Shown: piece after piece, positions 1-12,500 of the stretch
How the letters are laid out: the number at the start of each line of letters is the position of its first letter
Numbering within the stretch: position 1 is the stretch's first letter
Origin: Spiroplasma_E sp902809815
GTDB lineage: Bacteria > Bacillota_I > Bacilli_A > Mycoplasmatales > VBWQ01
Assembly (NCBI RefSeq): GCF_964030925.1
Contig: NZ_OZ034992.1
Span: forward strand, 1,240,001 to 1,304,000
Direction of reading: 5' to 3'
DNA length: 64,000 nt
Program-made: the position numbers and the translations under genes
The notes under the pieces: generated by a model
The model's database searches: none
What the model saw: the letters and a program-made list of their open reading frames with translations, nothing else
What the model was told of the DNA's origin: nothing

Positions 1-2
1 AT

Positions 3-1094
3 CCAATCCAAAAAAAAGAACATACAAATGAATTTCTTCGTGAACATGCACACTTACGTGTTCGTACTAATACTTTCTTGTCATTATTTAGAATTCGTGA
101 TCAAGTATCATGATCTATTCATAATTTTTTTCATAATAATCAATTTATTTACCTACATAGTCCTCTTATTACAGCTAATGATGCTGAAGGTGCTGGTGAA
201 AATTTTATTGTTACTACTATAACTAATGATAAATATGAAAAGGATTTTTTTGGGAAAAAAGCCTCATTAACTGTTAGTGGTCAGTTAAATGCTGAAGCCT
301 ACGCTCAATCTTTACAAAAAGTTTATACATTTGGACCAACATTTCGTGCTGAAAAATCTAATACTACACGTCACGCAGCAGAATTTTGAATGGTAGAACC
401 AGAATTTACCTTTAGTAATCTACAAGATAATATTATACTAGCCCAAAAACTAATAAAAACTGTTATTAGAGATGTTCTAAATAATTGTAATTCTGAATTA
501 AAATTTTTAGAACAAAAACAAGAAACTAAAAATGAACAATCACTAATTGAAAAATTAGAAAAAATTGCCGATTTTAAATCTGATTTTAAAGTTATTACTT
601 ATACAGAAGTCATTGAATTACTTTTAAATGCACAAAAAAAAGGAAAAAAATTTGAATTTAATGAAATTAAATGAGGAATTGATTTACAATCAGAACATGA
701 AAGATATTTATGTGAAGAAATAACTAAACAGCCAACTTTTGTTATTAACTATCCACAAACCATCAAAGCTTTTTACATGAAACTTAATCCAATTGATAGT
801 AATTATCCACAACAAAAAACAGTGGCAGCTATGGATTTATTAGTGCCAGGGATTGGTGAATTAATTGGTGGTTCTGTTCGTGAAGATAATTATGAACAAT
901 TACTAAAAAATAAAACCCAATTCAAAATTGAGGGTAATGATCTACAATGATATTTTGATTTAAGAAAATATGGATATGCACCAAGTGCTGGTTTTGGTTT
1001 AGGTCTAGAAAGATTTTTAATGTTTATTACTGGTATTAATAATATTAGAGATGTTATTCCTTTTCCTCGTACACCAAATAACTTATTATTCTAA
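3..1094 (+). CDS. asnS: Asparaginyl-tRNA synthetase (5' end missing)
   Basis: Charges tRNA-Asn in the cytoplasm. The frame is open from the window edge to TAA at 1094, with TGA read as Trp. Class IIb features are visible: the AHLRVRTNTF segment, ITANDAEGAGENF, the motif-2 region FGPTFRAEKSNTTRHAAEFW, and near the C-terminus the motif-3 segment GFGLGLERFLMF. The aspartyl-tRNA synthetase reading is less likely because of the TANDAEGAGE segment and the short C-terminal body. The N-terminal anticodon-binding domain lies outside the window. Confidence 0.95.
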
Positions 1095-1239
1095 AATAAT
1101 AATATTTTAATAATATCTTTTTAAATTAAACTTATAATGTTATTTAAAACTCCTATTACTACATTAAAATCCAACATAATATATAATTAATTTAGTATTA
1201 AATAATTATTAATAAGTTAAAAAAAGAAAGGATATTTAT

Positions 1240-1767
1240 ATGCCAAAGTCATATGAAATTATAAAAACAATATTAAAAAATAATACTTTTAAATTAAAAA
1301 GTAAACGTTTAAATTTAGAAATAATGATTGATTATAATCAAAAAGATCTAATTAATGTTCAACACTCAATTTACAATAGTTCAAAAGCAACCATTTTTTC
1401 TAAAGAATTACAAGAATTTTTAAAAAATGCTTACCATAATGCAGTTGCATCTAAAAAAATAGATATCCCATGAGTAATAACAGCAACTTTTAATTTACCA
1501 AATTCATCATATATAACTGAAATTAATGACTTAAAAAATAAAATTATTAAAGAAGGTATAACTATTAAAAATGATGAAACATACTTTGAAACTAAACTTT
1601 CTTTAAAAGAAATATGTGAAAACTTTAATATTGAAAATTCTAACATAAAAGAATTACTAAATGATTGCTTAAAAATCCCAGATAATAATTTTGAAAAAAT
1701 CAAACAACAAAGTAATTTAGATACTAAAGAAAACAAAACTTATAATTATCATTCTGTTCAATTATAA
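1240..1767 (+). CDS. Hypothetical protein, 175 aa
   Basis: No family is recognised. The start follows an AAAGAAAGGA ribosome-binding site. One in-frame TGA (IPW, about residue 79) is read as Trp. The protein is rich in Lys, Asn and Ile, with no clear membrane segment or signal peptide. It stands alone between asnS and a convergent greA. Its stop codon lies inside the left arm of the terminator that follows. Confidence 0.7.
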
Positions 1768-1829
1768 ATAATTTAATTAAAAATGATCACTATTTATTAG
1801 TGATCATTTTTAATTAAATTATTTATAAT
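1761..1829. terminator. Perfect 32-bp hairpin, bidirectional terminator
   Basis: Arms 1761-1792 and 1798-1829 are exact reverse complements around a 5-nt loop (TTTAT). The structure sits between two convergent genes. The stop codon of the upstream gene (1765-1767) and that of greA (1823-1825) both fall inside the arms, so the two 3' ends are locked in one palindrome. Confidence 0.85.
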
Positions 1830-2344
1830 TGATTTTTTACTTCTATAATTTTTACCCTATATGTTTCTTTAATACCTTTAATATCAACAATATCACCAAC
1901 AACACAATTCATAATTGATACTGCTAATGGACACTCATTAGAAATTAATCCTTCAAATGGATTACTTTCAATACTTCCAACAATTTTAATTTTTTCTTCT
2001 GAATCAGAAACAATTTTACCATCTTTAATTTTTACAATTGTTACTCAACTACCAACACGAACTGCTTTGATATTACTATTTTTACGTTGTTTTTGTTCTT
2101 CAAGAATAACAGCACTAGTAATAATAGTTTCAAGTTCTTGAATGCGTGCTTCATTTTTACCTTGCTCTTCACGCGCACTAGTATAATCAGCATTTTCTGA
2201 TAAATCACCATCAGCCCTAGCTGCTTTTAATCGTTCTTTTATCGATTCACGTTCAACATTAATTCGTTTATATAATTCAGTTTTTAACTTTTCTAAACCT
2301 TGTTCTGAAATTATTATTTCTTTATTTTTGTTAATTTCGCTCAT
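1823..2344 (-). CDS. greA: Transcription elongation factor GreA
   Basis: Rescues backtracked RNA polymerase by stimulating cleavage of the nascent RNA. The N-terminal coiled coil holds the tip motif ARADGDLSENADY with the acidic residues of GreA, followed by a C-terminal FKBP-like domain (one TGA=Trp at about residue 100). At 173 aa it is slightly longer than the usual ~158. Start ATG at 2344 follows a GGAGG-like site. It ends in the shared palindrome with the convergent gene. Confidence 0.95.
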
Positions 2345-2405
2345 TAAATGCCTCCATTTATATAATTTAATATTTTAAGAACGTAAATAATTATATCATA
2401 AGGAT

Positions 2406-2455
2406 AAATGGTTTTAAAAAAAGTATTCAAAAGAATACTTTTTTTAAAACCATTT
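2406..2455 (-). terminator. Terminator downstream of the HPr-like gene
   Basis: Arms 2406-2428 and 2433-2455 are exact complements with a 4-nt loop. On the minus strand the stem includes a run of T. It overlaps the stop codon of the HPr-like gene and separates it from greA. Confidence 0.75.
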
Positions 2456-2801
2456 ACTTTATTAATTTTTCTTCTTTTAATAAAGAAATAATTTCTGTTT
2501 TAACTTCTTCAAGTTTTTTATCTTCTTCTTTCTCATCCATTTTTGTAATAATAAAAGCAATTTTACTAAAATTTTTTGCTTGTAAACCTAGAAAATTAAG
2601 AACTGACTTAGCTTTAACTTTAGTTTCATTACCAGTAAGTTTTACTGGCTTCGTAATATCTGCATTATCAGGTAATTTAATGACTTCTACCTCAATATTT
2701 TTATACTTACTAATAGCAGCAGCAATTTTGGCTATTGGTCGTGCATGTAAACCAATCTTTTTTTCATCATCAATTTGCACAGCATAAATAATACAATTCA
2801 T
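2454..2801 (-). CDS. HPr-like phosphocarrier protein
   Basis: A protein of the HPr fold, which passes phosphate from enzyme I to sugar-specific EIIA proteins. GLHARP carries the expected phospho-histidine (His19), and the Ser of AKSVLNFLGLQ (about residue 66) matches the regulatory HPr serine region. It is 115 aa against about 88 for ordinary HPr. The extra length is a lysine/glutamate-rich C-terminal tail and an expanded middle. It may be the sole HPr or a divergent paralogue; enzyme I is not in this window. Confidence 0.8.
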   Translation of the reverse strand: MNCIIYAVQIDDEKKIGLHARPIAKIAAAISKYKNIEVEVIKLPDNADITKPVKLTGNETKVKAKSVLNFLGLQAKNFSKIAFIITKMDEKEEDKKLEEVKTEIISLLKEEKLIK

Positions 2802-3020
2802 TTTTTTCCTCCAAGATTTCTTAAAAATTTGTATAATATAGTTTATTTATAACATATTTTTTATTTTTTTAAAAAAAAATATATAATTTAAATTTTTCTT
2901 ATTAAAATAATGTCCTAGTAAATATTCAATTTTTTACAAATAAATTTTAATTTTTTTTAAAATAAATAAATAAATATGGTATTATTTATTAGTTAAAACA
3001 TTAATAAGGAGAAAATAACT

Positions 3021-3212
3021 ATGGCAAGAAAATGTGCTTTAAGTGGTATTGGTCCACTAGCTGGTAACAACCGTTCGCATGCGATGAACTCTTCTAGAAG
3101 AAAATGAAATCCAAACTTACAACCAGTAAAAATTGGTGGAAAAACTTTAATGATTAGTGCTCGTACTTTAAAAACTTTAAAGAAAAATAATGCTTTAGAT
3201 AATAAAAAATAA
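3021..3212 (+). CDS. rpmB: 50S ribosomal protein L28
   Basis: Small basic protein of the large ribosomal subunit, 63 aa. The sequence MARKCALSGIGPLAGNNRSH is typical of the family, including the pattern of asparagine and histidine that ends in the NLQPVK segment. Start follows AATAAGGAG. One in-frame TGA is Trp. Confidence 0.95.
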
Positions 3213-3251
3213 AGTTATTTTATCTTTTGAATTATATAAATAAAGAATACT

Positions 3252-3285
3252 AATAAAAGAAAGAAATACTTTTCTTTTATTTTTT
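3252..3285 (+). terminator. rpmB terminator
   Basis: Stem AATAAAAGAA (3252-3261) with TTCTTTTATT (3272-3281), followed by a T run. Confidence 0.7.
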
Positions 3286-3376
3286 ATATTAAATTAAAAA
3301 TATTAATAATATAGTCTAGAATCTACATTTTTTATAAAAATGAAATAATTTTTCTAGTTTTTATCAATTATATTGT

Positions 3377-3382
3377 TATAAT
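3377..3382 (+). promoter_or_regulatory. Likely -10 element of the pst operon
   Basis: TATAAT with the TTG and GTG around it typical of an extended element, about 40 bases before the pstS start. No good -35 box is seen. Confidence 0.45.
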
Positions 3383-3422
3383 ACGTGTATGATAAAGAAA
3401 ACTCTCAGTTGGGTGGATTTAT

Positions 3423-4385
3423 ATGCTAAAAAAAAGAATTTTGTCATTATTTTGATTAATCACAATGATTAGTATTTTTATTGTAACTTTAGTTAGTCAT
3501 AAACCCTATTTTATTATGGGTGGTTCAACTTCAGTAGCACCTTTAATGCATACATTAATGGAAGACTATCCTGATAATCATAAAGAAGCAGATTTTACTT
3601 ATAACAGTTTAGGTTCAGATGCAGCAGTAATTCCCGTTAATAAAAATATGTTTGGTATTGGCTGACTTTCAAAGGAATATACAACTCCTAATAATAATTT
3701 AATTTCTTTTGTTTTATCAAAAGATGGCATGATTTTAGTTTATAATTTACCAAAAGATTGCTTAGGTAATAATAAACCTCTAAATTTTACACAAGATAAA
3801 GTAAAAAAAATGTATTTAAAATCGTCTATTTTCTGAAGAGATTTATTTCCACAAAATACTTCAGAACCAAATCAAGGTTGAATCAAACCAACTTGTGACC
3901 TCAAAATTTTACCTTATACTAGAGAAAATGGTTCAGGAACACGAGATGTTTTTAATGAAAAAATTCTGGGTGATTCAAAAGCATATTATCCACAAGCAAT
4001 AACCGTTAATTCAAGTACACAAATGTTTAATATGTCTAGTGGTGGTGTTGGTTATAGTTCATATTCAGATAAAAAACAATTAGATTCAAATAAACAATTC
4101 ACTAATATTCATATTGCTAATTGAGAAAAAATTGCTCCAAGTTTAGATACCATTAAAAATGGTACTTATCAGTTATCACGACCATTTACAGGTTTAATAA
4201 ATAAAAATTTTAAACAAATTAATACTTTAGTTAAATTTCTAAAATTCTTGTTTATTCCTGGCTATCCAGGTCATAACGAATACGTAGTTCCTGCTTTTTC
4301 AGAAGCTCAATACGCACAATCAGCAGTACCATTAACTGACAAATTAAATCATGATTTAAATCAGTGATTAAACAATTTTCCATAA
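3423..4385 (+). CDS. pstS: Phosphate ABC transporter, substrate-binding protein PstS
   Basis: Binds phosphate outside the membrane and delivers it to PstCA. Residues 1-25 form a hydrophobic membrane anchor without a lipobox Cys. After it comes GGSTSVAPLM, the first phosphate-binding loop, and later YTRENGSGTRDVF and NSSTQMFNMSSGGVGY, which match the SGTR and final binding segments of PstS. 320 aa. It is the first gene of pstS-pstCA-pstB-phoU, 14 bases before pstCA. Confidence 0.9.
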
Positions 4386-4399
4386 AGGAGTATTAATAA

Positions 4400-6421
4400 A
4401 TGAAATCCAAATCTTTTAAAAAGTTTTGACATAAAATAACTTTTAATCATTTTAATAAAAATCATGATCCAAAAAATGTTTTTATTAGTGAACAAAAAAA
4501 ACATACTTATGATTTGATTGCTAAAATTTGTGTATTGTCTATATCTTCATTAGCACTAATTGCCGCTTCATTATTAATTGGTTTTATTATCGGCCAAACA
4601 TTTAGTAATATGAGTTTTCTTAATTGATTTAAAATGTTAGGAAATAGTAAATGATTACCTAGTGCTAATAGTTTTGGTATTATTGCCTTTGTTGTTGCCA
4701 CTTTTTGAGTTGCGCTATTTTCAATGATACTTGCTGTTCCTTTAAGTTTACTAACATCATTATTTATATGTGAATTTTTACCACCAAAATTAAAAAAAAC
4801 AACATTAACTTTAGTAGAATTATTATCTGGTATTCCTTCAGTTGTTTTTGGTGCTTTTGGTTTAATGACCATTGGTCCTATTTTTGTAAAAATGGGAGCA
4901 CCAACCAAAGAAAATATGATGACAGCAAGTTTTATTTTATCAATGATGGCATTACCAACAATTATTTCATTATCTGTTAATGCTATTACTAGAGTACCAA
5001 AATCTTATCTATATGCATCATTAGCACTAGGTATTAGCAGGACTGACACTAGTTTTAAAGTCATTTTTAAAGCGGCAAAAACCAAAATCATTGGTGCAAT
5101 AATTTTTGGATTTGGAAGAGTCATTGGTGAAACAATGGCCGTTGTCATGATTGCTGGTAATAGTACTCTAACCCCCAATTTTGCACATGGTCCACTTGCA
5201 TTTTTATTTAGTTCAATTTCTACTTTAGCGGGAGTAATTGGACTAGAAATTGGAGAAGCAGTTAGTTATCAACAAATATCAGCATTATATGGAATTGGTT
5301 TATTTTTATTTATTATAGTTTCAATCATTAACTTTATTGTTTTAATAATTTATAAACGTAGTGATAAAAAAGCAAAAGGTCATAAAAAACCACGAAATTA
5401 TAATTTAAAAAAAATAAATCTATCTGATAATCAACTAATGTTAACTATTAGTGAAAAAACTATTAAAAATCAAGGTTGAAAACACTTTAAAGACTATTTT
5501 CGATTATTCTTTATGGGGCTAGCTTGTTTTATTACTATGGGATTAATTATTTGAATTATTGGTGATATTATTATTAATGGTATCTTCAACATTAGTGGTA
5601 ATGCTGGTAGTAGCGTTTTCAATTTTAATTTTGCGGCTTTAATTTGAACAACCGGTGATGAAGGTTACTTATCAATTATCACAATGACATGTTTATTGGT
5701 ATTAACAACAATTACTATTGCTATGCCATTAGGTATTATTGGCGCAATTTATCTTCACGAATATGCCAAAAATGGTTGATTTGCTTCAATATTACGTTTT
5801 GTGCTAAATACCTTAGCTTCTACGCCATCAATTATCTTTGGTATGTTTGGATTTACTTTTTTTATTACTTTCTTACAAATAAGTTTCTCAGCAATTGCTG
5901 CTAGTTTAACATTAACAATTGTTATTTTACCACTTATTATTAGAGCAGTAGAAGATACATTAAAATCAGTACCTATTGAATATCGTGAAGCATCATTAGC
6001 ACTAGGTGCTAGTAAATTTGAAACAATAAGAAAAGTAGTTATTCCAGCTGCCATTGGTGGCATTATTACTAGTATGATTTTATCAATGGGTAGAATTATT
6101 GGTGAATCAGCACCAGTTTATCTAACATTAGGAAGCACTGTTGCTTTTCCCAATAAAGGTTTCTTAAGTTCAGGACAAACTTTAACAACCCATATTTTAT
6201 TAGTTAATAAAGAATCAAATGACCCTAATAAATTAGGAATGATGTACCAAACAGCACTAATAACAGTTATACTAATATTTATTTTAAATTTTATAGCAAA
6301 ACATTTTGAAAAAAGTTTAACAACAGGAATCGGGGTGAAAACAAAATGCTCAATTGAATTATTAAAAGAAAAAATGAAAGCAAGAAAGAATCAGCGAATA
6401 GCAATAAAAAAAGAAAAGTAA
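4400..6421 (+). CDS. pstA: Fused PstC-PstA phosphate permease
   Basis: Both membrane subunits of the phosphate importer in one 673-aa protein. Each half has about six membrane segments and an EAA-type loop: YLYASLALGISRTDT followed by GRVIGETMAV in the first half, and YREASLALGASKFET followed by GRIIGESAPV in the second. The linker (about residues 320-360) is charged. The AAGGAG site sits before ATG 4400. In most bacteria these are two genes; fusions occur in Mollicutes. Several TGA codons are Trp. It ends 2 bases before the pstB GTG. Confidence 0.92.
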
Positions 6422-6423
6422 AT

Positions 6424-7281
6424 GTGATTAAACCTTACTTTTTAAAAGTGAAAGATAAATTTAAGAAAAAACCAAATAACAAATCAAATAATTTATCAAA
6501 TATAGAAAATATTCCAAAAAGTAATTATGTTTTTACTATTAAAAATTTAAATTTCTTCTATAATCATGGTAAAAAACAGGCTTTATTTAATATAAATTTA
6601 GAAATAAGTCGTAATCAAGTAACCGCTTTTATTGGACCAAGTGGTTGTGGCAAATCAACATTACTACGAACTTTAAATAGAATGAATGATTTAATTGATG
6701 GTGTTAAAATTAATGGACAAATATTATTCAATAATGAAGATATTTATGAAAATAAAAAAAATATTATTTCATTACGAACTAAAGTTGGAATGGTATTTCA
6801 AAAACCTAATCCCTTTCCAATGTCAATTTATGATAATGTTGCATATGGTCCAAAAAATCAAGGCATTAAAAACAAAAAGATTCTAAATCAAATTGTCGAA
6901 GATGCTTTAAAAAAAGCGGCTTTATGAGATGAAGTTGCTCAACACTTATTTGATTCAGCATTATCATTATCAGGTGGCCAACAACAACGTTTATGTATTG
7001 CTCGTGCTATTGCCCTAAAACCAGAAGTACTATTAATGGATGAACCAACTTCAGCTCTAGATCCGATTGCCGCATCTAAAATTGAAGACTTAATGAATGA
7101 TTTAAAATCAGACTTTACAATTATTGTTGTTACTCATTCAATGCAACAAGCAGCACGAATTTCTGATAAAACTGCTTTTTTCTTAAATGGAGAAGTCATT
7201 GAATATAATAATACTAAAAAAATATTTTCACGACCAAAAGATAAAAGAACAGAAGATTATATTACCGGCAGATTTGGTTAA
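6424..7281 (+). CDS. pstB: Phosphate ABC transporter ATPase PstB
   Basis: Powers the importer. Walker A GPSGCGKST (residues 71-79), the Q-loop in GMVFQKPNPFPMS, signature LSGGQQQR (about 182) and Walker B LLMDEP are all present; the NPFPMSIYDN segment is characteristic of PstB. The start is taken as GTG 6424, directly after the pstCA stop; a GTG at 6448 is another choice. A 40-residue basic N-terminal extension precedes the ATPase domain. 285 aa. Confidence 0.93.
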
Positions 7282-7318
7282 AAATATATATAATTAATTA
7301 TAGAGAAAGGAGGAAAAA

Positions 7319-7996
7319 ATGAAAATAATTAACCGTAGATTTGATTTAGATATCATAAATTTAAAACAAAACTTATTAACTTTATTAAAAGAAGTAAAAA
7401 AAGAACATAAAGACGCTTTAATAGCAATGGAAACACAAGATTTTGATATGTCAAAAAGAATTGTTGAAACCGATAAAGAAATTAGAACAGTCGCTGAAAG
7501 TTTAACAATTACTGCAATTTGAAGTATTGCTCAACAAAATCCTTTTGCTACTGACTTACGTACTATTATTGGCTATATGAATATTATTCGTGATTTAGAA
7601 CGTATTTCAAATTATGCTAAAAATTTATCCAAATTTAATGTCAAATATAAACCAGAAATTAAATTAACATCTCAATTATCAGGATTAATGAAAAAAGTAT
7701 TTAAAATGATGGATTTAATTGGTGAATCTATAAATGAAAATGATATTAACAAAGCTTATCAAGCAGCAGAATATGATATCGATATTGATAATCGTTTTCA
7801 TGAATCAATGAAAAACATTGTCAATATGTTAAAAGTAAACAAAAATAATGATCAACTCTCTCAATATACATCAACAATGCAACAGTTGAAATATATTGAA
7901 AGACTAGGTGATCACTTAGTTAACATTTGTGAAACAATAGTATATATTATTAAAGGTAAATTTTATGATTTATCTTCAACAAAAATATCTGAATAA
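7319..7996 (+). CDS. phoU: Phosphate transport regulator PhoU
   Basis: Helical protein that restrains the Pst transporter and metal-binds through two three-helix repeats. The repeats show as NPFATDLRTIIGYMNIIRDLERI in the first half and LKYIERLGDHLVNICETIVY in the second, both with the conserved E/D-x3-D type residues. GAAAGGAGG precedes ATG 7319. 225 aa, last gene of the pst operon. Confidence 0.92.
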
Positions 7997-8056
7997 TTTA
8001 TCAATCATTGTTAAAATAATTACTTTTTTTGCAAGTTTCATTTAAATATTTTTAAG

Positions 8057-8126
8057 TCATACTTTAATATGATAATATTTATTATTATTTTATTTTTAAT
8101 TGTATTAAATTAAGGTATGATTTTTT
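8057..8126 (+). terminator. Terminator after phoU
   Basis: Arms TCATACTTTAAT (8057-8068) and ATTAAGGTATGA (8109-8120), one G-U pair, followed by six T. The loop is a long AT-rich stretch. Confidence 0.5.
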
Positions 8127-8158
8127 AATTTAATACTAAAATTTCTAAAAAGGAATGT

Positions 8159-8398
8159 TTAACTTAGTTCTTCTATTTTAATATTACTATTAATATTTTT
8201 TTTGTTATCTACATTTTGCTTATTTTTATTATATAATAAAGAAATTCCTATTATTAAACCAATTAAATTTAATGTTAAAAATAATAATATGATGCCTAAT
8301 GCATTATTACTATTACATAAAGTTATACCTCAAATTAAAAACACTATTCAAATTACTAAACATATTCATATAATAAATGTAATTAAACCAATACTCAT
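8159..8398 (-). CDS. Small membrane protein, 79 aa
   Basis: Two strong membrane helices (about residues 4-24 and 33-56) followed by a polar Asn/Lys tail. ATG 8398 follows an AAAAAGGTGCAAGG region. It lies 134 bases downstream of the ABC ATPase gene on the same strand and may be the last gene of that group. No family recognised. Confidence 0.65.
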
Positions 8399-8532
8399 TA
8401 CCTTGCACCTTTTTCTTTCTAAAAAATAATTAAACTAAATAAAATATAGTATTTTCTATTAGATTCTTATAATTTAATATTTTTTTCTTTATACAAGTAT
8501 TTATTAAATCAACCCCCATCTATACCCTTTTC

Positions 8533-9531
8533 TTATGATCAATTTATTTCATTTGGTTTCATTGGTTTTTCATTATTCTTTACACTAATAATTTTACCAT
8601 TTTTAACGTTAATAACAGTATTTGCAACATATTGGAAGTTAGGATTATGAGTAACCATAATAATTGATGTTTTATATTCTCGATTAACATCCAATAAAAT
8701 TTCTAACACCTTACGCCCCATTTCCTCATCAAGTGCTCCTGTTGGCTCATCACAAAATAAAATTGTCGGATTTTTTGCTAGTGCTCTACCAATCGATACT
8801 CTTTGTTGTTGTCCACCTGATAATTGACTTGGAAACTTATTCATATGTTCATCCATTTCAATAACTTGAAAAATATCATCAATACTCATATTTTTATTTT
8901 TAGCAAGATTTTCACCAACTTCAGCATTTTCACGAGCAGTTAAGTTAGTTAATAAATTGTATTGTTGAAAAATAAAACCAACATTATCTCGTCTAAATTT
9001 AGTTAAATGACTATCTTTTAATAAAGATAAATTGTATCCCGCCACAAAAACATCACCAGTATTAGGTTTATCCAATCCCGAAATAATATTTAATAATGTT
9101 GTCTTACCACTTCCCGATGGTCCTAAGATAACAACAAAATCACCTAATTTAATTTTTAAATTAACTCCTTTTAATACTTCATATTCTAAGTCTCCAGTTA
9201 AGTAAGATTTTTTAACATCAAATAATTCAATAACATTAGTTTGAGTATCAGGAGTATTATTAGTCATTGATATAATTTTACCTGCTAAAATTTCTTTTGA
9301 ATGAGTTTTTGTTAATTTTTTAATTGCTTTTTGATTATCTTTAAAAGCTTGCAATTTAGCTTTATTAGCTTCTATTTCTTCCTTTGATTCTGGTTTATCA
9401 TGAGATTTATGAGTTACTGGTGGTATTGTACCTTCGGTTTTAGATACTGACTTCTTTGTAAAAGTAGATTCTAACTTATTTTTAGTTACTTGTCCACTTG
9501 AATTTTTAGTGTTTTTTTTATCATTTTTCAT
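8533..9531 (-). CDS. ABC transporter ATPase, MacB/LolD type
   Basis: ATPase partner of the large permease just upstream. Walker A GPSGSGKT (137-144), signature LSGGQQQR, Walker B ILFCDEPTGALD and the H-loop VTHN are clear. The DEPTGALD form is typical of the MacB/FtsE/LolD group. The first ~100 residues are a Lys/Ser/Thr-rich extension not found in the core family. TGA=Trp near the end sets the true stop at 8533. 332 aa. Only 20 bases separate it from the permease stop. Confidence 0.9.
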
Positions 9532-9551
9532 GTTTTTATTCCTTTCTGCTT

Positions 9552-12500
9552 TTAATCAATTTCATTTAAAGTTTTAATTGGATTAATCTTCTTCATGGCA
9601 TATCAATCAATAATAAAGGTTGTTGCATAAATACCAAAGACAATTAAACCAACCACAAGCGGTAATCATCAAACAAAGAATAATGGTAAAATCCATGTTG
9701 TATTAGCAGCTAAATAGTTAAGAATAAACTTAACAATTATTCATCCTACAGGAAAACCAATAACAAACATAACAGCAATCACTGGTAAATACATACCAAT
9801 AACAATATTAGTTATTTTTGCATCACTATAACCAAGTGTTTTCATTGTTGCTATTGTTTTACGATTTTCATAAATCACTAAATTACTTGTTAATAAAATA
9901 ATAAAGAACGAAATGATTAATGAAAAGATAATAAATGCAACTAATACTGTATCAACTAAAGCAGTAATTTGATTTAACAACTGATGATGGATATCTTGTG
10001 GCGTAATATTAACAGCACTACCTGCACCATAACCTTGATAAGTACCAGAACCATCAGTACCACCATTTAAACCAAAAGCACTGTAATCTCCATACATTTG
10101 CGAAGTTGAAAATGAATTAGTTATATCTGGTAATGATTGCGAATTTGAAAATTTAAAATTAAAGATTGGATTTTCATTTTCAAATATTTGATTAAGTTTA
10201 TAAATAACGGGATCATTTAATTGATTAAGAAAATTTTGATATTCATTAAATGATTTTAATTTACCAAAATCAACATCACAAGTTGTTTTTTTGTCTTCTC
10301 ATTCTTTTTTAAATAATAAAAATAAAAATTCTTTTGTTTTATTAAATGATAAAACTTTATCAGCATTAGTTTTACTAATATAAGCATTAGGTTGACCATA
10401 ACCATTATATATACCAACTACTTTATACGTTGGTGTTTTAGAACTTATCTTATCATTATAAGAATTAACAACCTTACCAGCAGCAACTTCTTTTAACATA
10501 TTTGTAGCATTAATACCCGCATTAACATAAGCCTCATACTTTAACTCATCAACTTGTGTATAACCAGTTTGTTGTTTTAATAATGTTACATTATTAACAT
10601 TTTTACTATCACCAACAACGTTATCAATATTAATTTTATCCAAATCAAAAGGTTTCAATTTATTATTATCTTTAAATTTCATAGTATTACCATTACTACT
10701 CATTTTAAATTCATCATTTATTTTTAAATTTAATTGTTTAGCAATTGTTTGATTAATAACAAGACTAATACTATCATCACTATTTTCTTGTTCTAAAAGT
10801 GGATTTAATGAAGAACCTCCAGCATCATATAATTGCATCATTGAAGGTTTGCCTAACTGTTGTTGATTTTGTAAACCATAAACTTTCATTAAATATTTGT
10901 TCTGTTTAAATAATTTTTCAGGAGTACCAACAAAGTAAGTTTCTAATTCATCAGTTTCTTTATCAAAAGGCACAACATTAAAAGCAACATTAAAAGGAGC
11001 ATTGGGATCACTATAAGCTTTGGCAATATTTTGACGAATAAAATATGGGCTTTTAGTATAAGCACCTTGCACTACAGTTTGTCCCATTCTATTATAAAAT
11101 AAAGCACCAAATCAAATTCCAACTTTATTAATTCAACTATCACGCTCTTTGTCACTAATTTCAGATGCATTATTATTCAATAATTGTGTTTCATTAGTTA
11201 AATGTCACGGATATAATTTATCGTTAGTATCAAAACTTAAATTATCAATATCATTAATAAAAGTAGGACCCTTACTTGAGGCATTTTTGTAAGCAGGAAT
11301 ATTACTATTTGCTCAATCTTTGAATTTTGTAATATCTAAATCATTAGGATTAGTACTAATCTTACCAGTCTTCGAAATCGTACCACTAATATTCATTGCC
11401 ACTGTTGTTCGATAGTTTTGATAAAATTTTCTAATAATATTATAAGTATTCTCACTATAAAAACTGTTAATATTAGTATTTTTTAAAACTGTGTCATACA
11501 TTGGTAATGCATTTGGTCAAGCCATTTGTACCATAATTCCAACAATCACAGAAGCATCTTTAATATCACTAGAATCTAATCCATTTAAAAAGTTTTTAGT
11601 AAGCATTTTACCATTTAAATACGTTAAACCAGTATATCCTAAATCACTAATAGCAGCACCGGGATTAGATTCATCTGACATTGGAGCATATGCTTCAGCA
11701 TTAATATTATTTTCTAATAATTCTTTAACAAAAGTATCATTTAATGGTCCAGAATTATCAAAACGTGGTGGATGTCAATATGTATCACCAGTAGTACTAT
11801 CAACAGTAGAAGTATAAGTTCAATCATCTTTATTATTTGGATTATAAGTTTTATAAAAACTATATGGAGAATTATAAGTCGGAATGTCATATTCAACTAA
11901 GGAGTGATAATTCATACCAGTAAAAGAAAGTAATTTATTATCAGCCATAATTTTTGGACCAATAATAGATGTTGTCATTAAAGTTGTTCCTAAAAACATA
12001 GTTAATGATGCTGCTGCCATTTTTCCAATTGATGATGTAAATAGTGATAAACGGAATCTTGTTAAAAATCCACGATTAATACTTTTTGTTTTAATAATTC
12101 GACTAAAGCGAGAATTAACAGTAGCTGATTCGTTTTTAATTAAATCTATTGGTTTTTTAATAACTGTTAAAGCACTAATAACTCATGCAATAATTGATAA
12201 AAAACCAAATATTAAAATTAAACAATATATAAATCCTAAACCATTAAAAATAAAATGACCAAAATCTAGATTAAAATAGTTGGCAAATGTTTGAACTATA
12301 ATTACTTGTAAACCACTTGCTGGTAAAAACACTAAAATAGTACCAATAAGTGCTGCTACCATTGGATAAGCTAAAGATGTAATTAAAATTTTAATATTAC
12401 TATAACCTAATGATTTTAAAATTCCAATTTGTGTTCGTGAATTATCAATATTTTTATAAGTAATTAATATTACTGTAATTCCTGTAATAATTAAAACAAT

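Noticed and set aside
8202..8429. Plus-strand ORF opposite the 79-aa membrane gene
   Set aside because: No ribosome site; the minus-strand frame has a typical membrane protein and a ribosome site.
11491..11817. Plus-strand ORFs opposite the FtsX-like permease
   Set aside because: Mirror frames of a 1331-codon gene with family motifs; no independent signals.
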